This document shows, piece by piece, positions 34,385 to 40,996 of a stretch of 64,000 nt of DNA. This DNA comes from Streptomyces ambofaciens ATCC 23877 (lineage in GTDB: Bacteria > Actinomycetota > Actinomycetes > Streptomycetales > Streptomycetaceae), in assembly GCF_001267885.1 (NCBI RefSeq), contig NZ_CP012382.1, forward strand, positions 7,055,001 to 7,119,000, written 5' to 3'. The notes below the pieces were generated by a model that saw only the letters and a program-made list of their open reading frames with translations, was not told the origin of the DNA and ran no database searches. The position numbers were made by a program, and so were the translations under genes. Every line of letters begins with the position of its first letter. Within the stretch, counting starts at the first letter, position 1.

Positions 34385-35287
34385 ATGGAACTGCGTCATC
34401 TCACGGCGTTCACCGCGGTGGCCGAGGAGCTGCACTTCGGCCGGGCCGCCAAGCGGCTGCAGATGGCCCAGCCCCCGCTCAGCCAGCAGATCCGCCAGCT
34501 CGAGAAGGAGCTCGGCGTCCGGCTCTTCGAGCGCAACACCCGCTCGGTACGGCTCACCAGTGAGGGGGAGGCGTTCCTCGGACCCGTCCGGGCCGTGCTG
34601 GAGGACCTCGACGCCGCGGTGCGGGCGGTCAAGGCCGCGGGCCGGGGGGAGCGCGGCCGGGTCACCATCGGCTTCGCCGGTGCCTCGAGCCACGAGACGC
34701 TGCCCCACCTGACCCGGGCGGTGCGGGCCGCCCACCCCGGACTGGAGCTGGTGATGAAGGGACAGACGTATGCCAACGTCGCCCTGTCCCGCGTCGCCGA
34801 CGGATCCCTCGACCTGGGGTTCGTCCGCCTCCCGGTGACCCAGCCGGGGGTGGCCTACCGGGTGATCGACGAGGAGGAACTGCTGTGCGCTCTGCCCTCC
34901 GACCACCGGCTGGCCGGCCTCGAGAGCATTCCGATCGCGATCCTCGCCGACGAACCCTTCGTCTCCTTCCCCGCCAACGCCGGCTCGACGGTGCGCGACG
35001 CGATGGTCCAGGTCTGCGAATCGGCCGGCTTCAACCCGCGCGTGGTGCAGGAGGCCCCCGACTCGTACACGATCCTGGCCCTGGTCGCCGCGGGGGTCGG
35101 TGTCACCCTCACCGTCTCCTCCGTCCGGCACATCCAGCAGGGCGGACTCGTCTACCGGCCCCTGGCCGGCCCGCCGGTCCGGCGGCAGGCCGCGCTCGCC
35201 TGGCGCACCGACAACCCGTCCGCCGCTCTGCGGACCGTCCTCGCGGTGGCCGAGGAGGCCTTGCCGACCCCGCCCCCCAGCCATTGA
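34385..35287 (+). CDS. LysR-family regulator of the ketoadipate-like cluster
   Basis: A 300-residue LysR regulator. The N-terminal helix-turn-helix (MELRHLTAFTAVAEELHFGRAAKRLQMAQPPLSQQI, about 1-36) and linker helix are typical. The effector-binding domain (about 92-295) contains VTIGFAGASSHETLP, as in the CatR/BenM subgroup that senses muconate-like acids. It is divergent from the CoA-transferase genes and co-oriented with the thiolase, which starts 103 bases downstream behind a related half-site. It probably controls both transcription units. No strong ribosome binding site precedes the ATG. Confidence 0.88.
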   Translation: MELRHLTAFTAVAEELHFGRAAKRLQMAQPPLSQQIRQLEKELGVRLFERNTRSVRLTSEGEAFLGPVRAVLEDLDAAVRAVKAAGRGERGRVTIGFAGASSHETLPHLTRAVRAAHPGLELVMKGQTYANVALSRVADGSLDLGFVRLPVTQPGVAYRVIDEEELLCALPSDHRLAGLESIPIAILADEPFVSFPANAGSTVRDAMVQVCESAGFNPRVVQEAPDSYTILALVAAGVGVTLTVSSVRHIQQGGLVYRPLAGPPVRRQAALAWRTDNPSAALRTVLAVAEEALPTPPPSH

Positions 35288-35309
35288 GACGAGGGGCGAA
35301 TCAATAGGC

Positions 35310-35329
35310 GGTCAATTCGATATTGGACC
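35310..35329 (+). promoter_or_regulatory. Second LysR-like site before the thiolase gene
   Basis: GGTCAAT (35310-35316) and ATTGGACC (35322-35329) form a near-perfect palindrome (one base missing in the left arm). Read on the minus strand it contains GTCCAATA, the same octamer found at 34330-34337 in the divergent LysR promoter. It lies 61 nt upstream of the thiolase GTG. Confidence 0.5.
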
Positions 35330-35390
35330 GACTCAGTGGTCGGGTGCGAGGGTCGCCCCACACACCAGAGCCGCCGAAAGGTGTTCCGCC

Positions 35391-36617
35391 GTGCCCGACC
35401 GCTCAGACGTCGTCATCTGCGAACCGCTGCGTACCCCGATCGGCCGTTTCGGCGGGATCTTCGCCCGGCAGACACCCGCCGCGCTCGCCGCACGCGTCAT
35501 CGCGGAGGTCGTCGCCCGCACGGGAATCGACCCGAGCCGGGTCGACGAGGTGATCCTCGGACACGCCTACCCCACGTCCGAGGCCCCGGCCATCGGCCGC
35601 GTCGCCGCCCTGGACGCCGGACTCCCCGACACCGTCACCGGCCTCCAGACCGACCGCCGCTGCGGCTCGGGACTCCAGGCCGTCATCGACGCCGCCCTGC
35701 AGGTCCGGGCGGGTTTCAGCGACGTCGTCATCGCGGGCGGCGTCGACGTGATGAGCGCCGCCCCCTACTACACGCACGAGGGCCGCTGGGGCATCAAGGG
35801 CCCCGGACTCCAGCTCCACGACTCCCTGGCCCGCGGCCGGGTCACCGCGGGCGGCGTCCACCATCCCGTTCCCGGCGGCATGATCGAGACCGCGGAGAAC
35901 CTGCGCCGCGCCTTTTCCATCAGCCGCGCCGACCAGGACGCACTCGCCCTGCGCTCCCAGGCGCGCGCCGCCCGCGCGATGAGGGAGGGGCGCTACGCCG
36001 CGGAGACGGTGCCCGTCACCGTTCGCACCGGCAAGGGCGAGACGGTCGTGACCGCCGACGAGCACCCCCGCCCCGACACGACCGCCGAGCAACTCGCGGC
36101 ACTGCGCCCGATCATGGGCAGCAGCGACCCGGAGGCGACCGTCACCGCGGGCAACGCCAGCGGCCAGAACGACGCGGCCGCCGCATGCCTGGTCACGAGC
36201 GCCGGCACCGCCGAGCGGCTCGGCCTCACCCCGCTGGTCCGCCTCGTCTCCTTCGCCCGCGCCGGCGTCCCCGCCGCCACCATGGGCATCGGACCCGTCC
36301 CGGCCACCCACGCCGCCCTCGGCCGCGCCGGGCTCAGCCTCGCCGACATGGACCTCATCGAGATCAACGAGGCGTTCGCCGCCCAGGTCCTGGCCTGCAC
36401 CCGTGAGCTGGGCCTCGGCGAGAAGGACCACGAGCAGCGGATCAACGTCAACGGCTCCGGAGTCTCGCTCGGCCATCCCGTCGGCGCCACCGGCGCCCGC
36501 ATCCTCGCCACCCTCGCCCGCGAGATGCACCGCAGCCAGGCCCGCTACGGCCTGGAAACGATGTGCATCGGCGGCGGCCAGGGCCTCGCCGCGGTCTTCG
36601 AGCGCGTCGCCGCCTGA
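35391..36617 (+). CDS. pcaF: Thiolase (3-oxoadipyl-CoA thiolase-like)
   Basis: A 408-residue type II (degradative) thiolase. The nucleophile is in DRRCGSGLQ (about 90). NEAFA (about 325), GHPVGATGAR (His, about 357) and CIGGGQGLA (second Cys, about 390) complete the active site. It cleaves a 3-ketoacyl-CoA with CoA to acetyl-CoA plus a shortened acyl-CoA; with the CatIJ-like pair the product would be succinyl-CoA. The GTG start at 35391 has AAAGG 11 nt upstream; the open frame runs 97 codons further back through LysR in another frame. First gene of the plus-strand unit thiolase-MFS-MaoC. Confidence 0.85.
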   Translation: MPDRSDVVICEPLRTPIGRFGGIFARQTPAALAARVIAEVVARTGIDPSRVDEVILGHAYPTSEAPAIGRVAALDAGLPDTVTGLQTDRRCGSGLQAVIDAALQVRAGFSDVVIAGGVDVMSAAPYYTHEGRWGIKGPGLQLHDSLARGRVTAGGVHHPVPGGMIETAENLRRAFSISRADQDALALRSQARAARAMREGRYAAETVPVTVRTGKGETVVTADEHPRPDTTAEQLAALRPIMGSSDPEATVTAGNASGQNDAAAACLVTSAGTAERLGLTPLVRLVSFARAGVPAATMGIGPVPATHAALGRAGLSLADMDLIEINEAFAAQVLACTRELGLGEKDHEQRINVNGSGVSLGHPVGATGARILATLAREMHRSQARYGLETMCIGGGQGLAAVFERVAA

Positions 36618-36749
36618 GGGCACCCCGCCACCACCGTCCCCTTTCCGCGCCGCCGTCCCCGTACCACTCGCGCGGCGCGAGGCGTCCCGGGCGACGCCCG
36701 GGTCAGCCGTCCCCATCCGCTTGATCAACGATGTTCACGGGAGCCACCT

Positions 36750-38096
36750 ATGAGTGCGTCCACCGCCACCGCACGCGAGAAGACGAAAGCCGCCAACCGC
36801 GCCGGGTTCGGAGCCTTCATCGGCTCCACCATCGAGTGGTTCGACTTCTACATCTACGGCACCGCGGCGGCACTCGTCTTCGACAAGGTCTTCTTCCCCG
36901 AGCTCGACGGCGCGGTGGGCACCCTGGTCGCCTTCGCCACCTTCTGGGTCGGCTTCCTCGCCCGCCCCATCGGCGGCATCGTCTTCGGCCACTACGGCGA
37001 CCGCCTCGGCCGCAAGAAGACCCTCGTCATCACCCTGCTGATGATGGGCGTCTCCACCACGGCGATCGGCCTGCTCCCCGGTTACGCGTCCATCGGCATC
37101 GCCGCCCCGATCCTGCTGGTCTGCATCCGCATGATCCAGGGCATCGGCCTCGGCGGCGAGTGGGGCGGCTCCGTCCTCATCGCCTCCGAACACGCGCCCA
37201 AGGGCAAGTCGGTGTTGTACGGGGCGTTCGCCCAGCAGGGATCGCCCGTCGGCAACACCCTCTCCACCGTGAGCTTCCTGGCCATCAGCCAACTGCCCGA
37301 CGACGCCTTCGTCGCCTGGGGCTGGCGGGTCCCCTTCCTCGCCTCCGCCGCTCTCGTCATGGTCGGTCTGCTCGTCCGCCTGAAGGTCGCCGAGTCCCCG
37401 GCCATGGCCAAGGTCATCGAGAAGAAGGAAGTCGTCAGGCTTCCGCTCACCGAGGTCCTGCGCAGCCACCCCATGCTGATCGTGCTCGGCATCGGCGCCT
37501 GCACCATCGGTCTGTCGGCGACCTACTTCAAGTCGACGTTCGCCCTGTCCTGGGCCACCAGCTCGCTCGACTTCGACCGCAGCTCGTTCCTCACGATCAT
37601 CCTGGTCGCCAATGTCACCCAGATCATCGTCCAGCCCTTCGGCGCGGTCATCGCCACGAGGATGCGGAGCTGGTCCCGCGCCGTGCTCGTGATGCTGGTG
37701 CCCGAACTGGTCCTGATGCCCCTGATGTTCGTCCTGATCGCCACCGAGAACCACGGTCTCGCGATGCTCGGCGTCTCCGTCGCCACCATCCCGCACTGCC
37801 TCTACTACGCGGCCCTCGCCGGCATGCTCGCGAGCCGCTTCCCCGCCCACCTGCGCTACACCGGCATCTCGCTCTGCTACCAGCTGTGCGGCACGCTGCT
37901 GGGCGGTACGACGCCGATCATCGGCCAGTTCCTGCTCAACCGGACCGGCTCCATCACCGCGGTCATCGCCTACGCCGTCTTCCAGGTGGCGCTGACCCTG
38001 GGCTGCATGCTCCTGCTGCTCAAGCGCCCCGACCACGACGAGCAGGCCGCCGGCCCCACCGTCGCCGCGCCCCGTACCGCCCGGCTCAGCGCCTGA
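36750..38096 (+). CDS. MFS (MHS family) organic/aromatic acid transporter
   Basis: A 448-residue 12-helix symporter of the metabolite:H+ group (ShiA/PcaT/KgtP relatives). IGSTIEWFDFYIYGTAAALVFDKVFFP (about 22-48) and GHYGDRLGRKKTLVITLLMMG (about 85-105) are family hallmarks. GIGLGGEWGGSVLIASEHAPKGK follows. It should bring in the carboxylic acid degraded by the surrounding CoA pathway. GGGAG precedes the ATG. It is 132 bases after the thiolase and 32 bases before the MaoC gene. Confidence 0.87.
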   Translation: MSASTATAREKTKAANRAGFGAFIGSTIEWFDFYIYGTAAALVFDKVFFPELDGAVGTLVAFATFWVGFLARPIGGIVFGHYGDRLGRKKTLVITLLMMGVSTTAIGLLPGYASIGIAAPILLVCIRMIQGIGLGGEWGGSVLIASEHAPKGKSVLYGAFAQQGSPVGNTLSTVSFLAISQLPDDAFVAWGWRVPFLASAALVMVGLLVRLKVAESPAMAKVIEKKEVVRLPLTEVLRSHPMLIVLGIGACTIGLSATYFKSTFALSWATSSLDFDRSSFLTIILVANVTQIIVQPFGAVIATRMRSWSRAVLVMLVPELVLMPLMFVLIATENHGLAMLGVSVATIPHCLYYAALAGMLASRFPAHLRYTGISLCYQLCGTLLGGTTPIIGQFLLNRTGSITAVIAYAVFQVALTLGCMLLLLKRPDHDEQAAGPTVAAPRTARLSA

Positions 38097-38128
38097 CCGC
38101 CCCGCACACACAGAACGGAGTAACGCCC

Positions 38129-38587
38129 ATGCCCCTGACCGTGCACGGCATCCCGGAGATCCTCGCCCTCGGCGGACGCGACCTCGGCCACTCGGACTGG
38201 AAGGAGGTCACCCAGGAGCTCATCGACGCCTACGCCCACGTCTCCGGGGACCACCAGTGGATCCACACCGACGTGGCGCGCGCCGCGGACGGCCCGTACG
38301 GGCGCACCATCGCCCACGGCTACATGGTCCTGAGCTGGGGCATCCCGATGTTCGGCGAACTGCTCCAGGTGACCGGCGTGGGACGGGCCCTCAACTACGG
38401 GACCAACCGCGTCCGGTACCCGGCACCCGTCCCCGTCGGCAACCGCGTCCGGCTGCACGCCTCGGTCGGCGAGGTCAAGGAGGTCGCCGGGGGCGGGGTG
38501 CAGATGACGCGCGCCTTCACCTTCGAACTGGAGGGGTCGCGGAAACCCGCCTGCGTCGCGGAGTCACTGACCCACTTCTATCCCTGA
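38129..38587 (+). CDS. MaoC-family (R)-specific enoyl-CoA hydratase
   Basis: A 152-residue single hot-dog-fold hydratase. The hydratase-2 motif is visible as YAHVSGDHQWIHTDVARAADGPYGRTIAHGYMVLSW (about 31-66). The catalytic Asp/His pair is in SGDHQWIH. It would hydrate an enoyl-CoA to the (R)-3-hydroxyacyl-CoA. GGAG lies 8 nt before the ATG. Last gene of the thiolase-MFS-MaoC unit; no acyl-CoA dehydrogenase is encoded nearby, so the natural substrate may already be unsaturated. The reading frame is open far upstream inside the MFS gene but out of frame with it. Confidence 0.85.
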   Translation: MPLTVHGIPEILALGGRDLGHSDWKEVTQELIDAYAHVSGDHQWIHTDVARAADGPYGRTIAHGYMVLSWGIPMFGELLQVTGVGRALNYGTNRVRYPAPVPVGNRVRLHASVGEVKEVAGGGVQMTRAFTFELEGSRKPACVAESLTHFYP

Positions 38588-38776
38588 GTCGGCTCGCCGC
38601 CGGCCCAGGACCCCCGAGGGTCAGAACGCTGCTCTGTGGCCCGCACGGTGGAGGCATCAGTGTGAGACCTCCAACACTCCACGCCGGCTGACCGGACCCG
38701 CCGACCGGATGTACTGTCCTGACAACGCCCTTGACCCGCAGAGGCAGGCAGGGAGCAGACGAATCGGGAGTCCTCC

Positions 38777-38809
38777 GTGTTCCGAACCATGTTCAAGTCC
38801 AAGATCTAG
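38777..38809 (+). pseudogene. panD: panD 5' remnant (ten codons, left island boundary)
   Basis: GTG TTC CGA ACC ATG TTC AAG TCC AAG ATC TAG encodes VFRTMFKSKI then stop. The functional panD at 56047 begins [11 protein letters not shown]. The preceding 50 bases (from 38726) are also recognisably similar to the panD leader (from 55996), including a shared cgcccttgac stretch, at exactly the same offset of 17,270 bases. Beyond the AAGATC the similarity ends abruptly. This is therefore a severed panD start, separated from the gene body by inserted DNA. The roughly three-quarters identity (by eye) shows the two starts are not recent copies of each other. Confidence 0.85.
38791..38806 (+). repeat. 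Left 16-bp core repeat of the panD island (attL-like)
   Basis: GTTCAAGTCCAAGATC, identical to 56061-56076 and in the same orientation. It is the longest exact match between the two panD starts and marks the point where similarity stops on the island side. GTCAGCAT at 38855-38862 and GTCAGGGG at 38829-38836 lie just inside the island and recall the GTCAGCAT words near the right end. Confidence 0.75.
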
Positions 38810-39292
38810 CGTTTGGGTGTTTTTACAGGTCAGGGGCTTGATGGCCCCACTCAGGTCAGCATCGGGCGCGGGAGCGTCCCAGCTTGCTGTCCAAGTGGCC
38901 GCCATGACGGGGGACCTGGACACAGGTGCCTGGCTCCCGCTTGGGACGTTTGCTGCGTTACTCGGCAGCTCGTCCGCGGCACGCGCTGGAGCCATGGGCC
39001 CCGGCTTCGGCACCGTCGTCATTTCCGATACCGAGACCGAAGCCGACTCCATTGATGCGGCCCTCCGCGTGACCTACTGCGTCATGATCACCCGCGCCCG
39101 CAGGCGGGCTGGTCCGGGCGTGCAGGGCAGCCGGTTGCCGCGCCACATGGGGGCCTGCGTGGGTAGGCGAGGATACGCTAAGCGCCCACTGGGTGAGATG
39201 TCCGAGAAGGGCGGGTGGTCGCCCGACCCGTATGTACGGCAGGGGACCCCGTATCCGCCATGCCGCCGCCTCCCAGCAGCGATACTGGATGC
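38810..39292 (+). other. Left end of the island, no confident gene
   Basis: About 480 bases. One frame from ATG 38841 is open for more than 100 codons (MAPLRSASGAGASQ...; VTYCVMITRARRRAG near its middle) but has no good ribosome binding site and no clear family. It runs through the start of the next gene, so it may be a decayed gene or chance. GATACT (39281-39286) is a plausible -10 for the gene at 39293. Confidence 0.35.
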
Positions 39293-39655
39293 ATGGACAC
39301 GACGATCACCGCCCCCCGCGCCGAGGTGCTGCGGGACCGCTACCGCAGCCGACTGCCCGAGCGCTTGCAGGAGCTGGCCGGCCCCGTCGAGGGCAGCGTG
39401 GACCTGCCGCTCCACATCGTCTGGTCCGGGCGGACGAGCTACAGCCTGGACCGTCCGAAGTCCCGCATGACGCTCTACCGGACCGTCCTCGCCGAAGGAC
39501 TGAGTGAGGACCTGGTGGCCCTCCTCCACCACCGGCTGCTCACCGAGCAGTGGCCCGTGCTACGGCGCTTGATCAGTCCCTACATCCGCGAGGTCTGGGA
39601 GGACGCCTTCCCCGAGCTGCTCCGCACCGCTCCAGCCGACACGACCGCCGCGTGA
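39293..39655 (+). CDS. Small protein paired with AbiEii-type nucleotidyltransferase
   Basis: A 120-residue acidic/basic helical protein (MDTTITAPRAEVLRDRYRSRLPERLQEL...) of no family I can name. It is predicted cytosolic. Its GTGA overlap with the nucleotidyltransferase gene shows they are co-translated. The position resembles that of the antitoxin or accessory gene in AbiE-like pairs, but I see no helix-turn-helix, so calling it an antitoxin would be a guess. No Shine-Dalgarno; a GATACT -10-like hexamer ends 6 nt before the ATG, suggesting a leaderless mRNA. Confidence 0.65.
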   Translation: MDTTITAPRAEVLRDRYRSRLPERLQELAGPVEGSVDLPLHIVWSGRTSYSLDRPKSRMTLYRTVLAEGLSEDLVALLHHRLLTEQWPVLRRLISPYIREVWEDAFPELLRTAPADTTAA

Positions 39656-40311
39656 AGCTCACTCCGCTCCACGAGCGTCTCCTCGCCGACATCCTCGACC
39701 TCGGCTCCCCCTACCCTCTGGTCCTTACCGGCGGATACGCCGTGCAGGCCCACGGCCTGGTCGAACGCTTCAGCCGTGACCTCGACGTCGCCACCGAGAA
39801 CCCCGCTCCGATGCAGGAGATCGTCGCCTCACTCACAGCAGGCCTCAGCGCGCGCGGATGGCGGACTATGCACGTCCAGACCGATCCGCTCAGCGGCCGG
39901 TTCCTCGTCACCGATCCGGACACCGGCGAGGAGTGCGAGGTCGACGTCCTCAAGGAGGCGTTCTGGGCTCCGCCTGCCCAGACCCCCTACGGCCCCGTTC
40001 TTTCCCTCGACGACGTGATCGGCACCAAGGTCCGTGCCCTCGCCGACCGCGGCACCGTCCGCGACCTCATCGACGTCCAGGCTGCCTCCCGCCACCGCTC
40101 CACCGCCGACCTCGAATCTCTGGGCCGCCGTCGCGCCCACGACGAGTTCAGCCTCGAAGACCTCCGGGACCGGCTGATCGGCGCGGACTGGTACGAGGAC
40201 GAGGACTACACCGCGTACGGGCTCACCCCCCGGCAGATCGAGGAGCTCAAGGCGTGGGCGCTGGAGTGGGCGGAGGACCTGGGTGCGCGGATCCATGACG
40301 AGAACGCCTGA
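39652..40311 (+). CDS. AbiEii/AbiGii-like nucleotidyltransferase
   Basis: A 219-residue minimal nucleotidyltransferase. GGYAVQAHGLVERFSRDLDVAT (about 23-44) carries the Gly-Gly and Asp-x-Asp metal motif of the AbiEii (DUF1814) family. The third acidic residue is in CEVDVLKE (about 99). SLDDVIGTKVRALADRGTVRDLIDV matches the family helper helix. AbiEii toxins add nucleotides to tRNA or other targets and cause abortive infection with their partner AbiEi; related proteins without a classical AbiEi are frequent in Streptomyces. The start is GTG 39652, overlapping the upstream stop. It could form a toxin-antitoxin-like or defence pair with the 120-residue protein. Confidence 0.8.
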   Translation: MKLTPLHERLLADILDLGSPYPLVLTGGYAVQAHGLVERFSRDLDVATENPAPMQEIVASLTAGLSARGWRTMHVQTDPLSGRFLVTDPDTGEECEVDVLKEAFWAPPAQTPYGPVLSLDDVIGTKVRALADRGTVRDLIDVQAASRHRSTADLESLGRRRAHDEFSLEDLRDRLIGADWYEDEDYTAYGLTPRQIEELKAWALEWAEDLGARIHDENA

Positions 40312-40873
40312 GAGGCGGTCATCGCAGCCATCCCCTCTAGCGCGGTTGCAACGAGAGGATGCGGTGTAGCCAGCAGGTTCCAACTCGGAGCCGTCCACGG
40401 TGGTGGCTGCCTTGTACGGCGGATGTGCAGGGCAGCCGAGCGATACCCCGTAGTGGACTCACGGCGAAACCGGGCTGCGGTAACGGTCAAACACCGCATC
40501 CCGCTGCCACACCTATGTCCAGTCCGGGGCCCGACGGTGGACCTCGGTAACGCAGCTCGAAGAAAGGGTCGGAAGGCTTCCGGCTGGATCCGGAAGGTCT
40601 CGCCGGATCCCTCGGCGTCACCCAGCTGTCGAAGTCGTGTGTGGGGGAGGGGGGCACGGACCCGTCCGTAGTGAAGGCACGCCGCGAGCGGGGTCAGTAG
40701 ACGGCGGGGGAATGCGCGGAGGTGTGATGGCCGCGGCAGCGGAACAGGCCGCGTCCTGGACGGGCGAGCACGCCGGTTTTCCATCACGTGCGCTTGTGCG
40801 CCAGTTCGGCTCGTGGAAGCTGAACACCGTCACGCCTGGCACTGTCCGTCTGACGCCCACGAATATTTCTGCT
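40312..40873 (+). other. Non-coding stretch upstream of the helicase operon
   Basis: About 560 bases with no convincing gene. A hairpin CTTCCGG (40577-40583) / CCGGAAG (40590-40596) is present, and an 82-codon frame ends at 40885 (...RLTPTNISAEGT) without a good start site. It may be the remains of a small gene. Confidence 0.4.
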
Positions 40874-40906
40874 GAAGGTACGTAACCTTCCGAATAAACC
40901 TATGAT
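40874..40906 (+). promoter_or_regulatory. Promoter and palindrome of the helicase operon
   Basis: TATGAT at 40901-40906 is the best -10 in the region. The palindrome GAAGGT (40874-40879) ACGTA ACCTTC (40885-40890) occupies the place where a -35 element would lie, and no good -35 is present. Transcription would start near 40913, giving a leader of about 84 nt. A bound regulator at the palindrome could silence or activate the operon. Surrounding DNA is notably AT-rich. Confidence 0.5.
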
Positions 40907-40996
40907 GTAGGCCACGTCTCGGATCTCCAGGGGAGGGAGAGCCGAGGGAGCGGCGCGGTCGAGCATGGGCCGGGGCCGTGTGCAAGGGGGGTGTAC

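Noticed and set aside
38841..39290. A UvrD-like fragment suggested by VTYCVMITRARR
   Set aside because: The resemblance to helicase motif VI is over a dozen residues only; no ATP-binding motif upstream. Not enough to call a pseudogene.
40637..40885. An 82-codon frame before the helicase operon
   Set aside because: No ribosome binding site, no family, and its end abuts the operon promoter palindrome. Could be a decayed gene, so only mentioned within the region entry.
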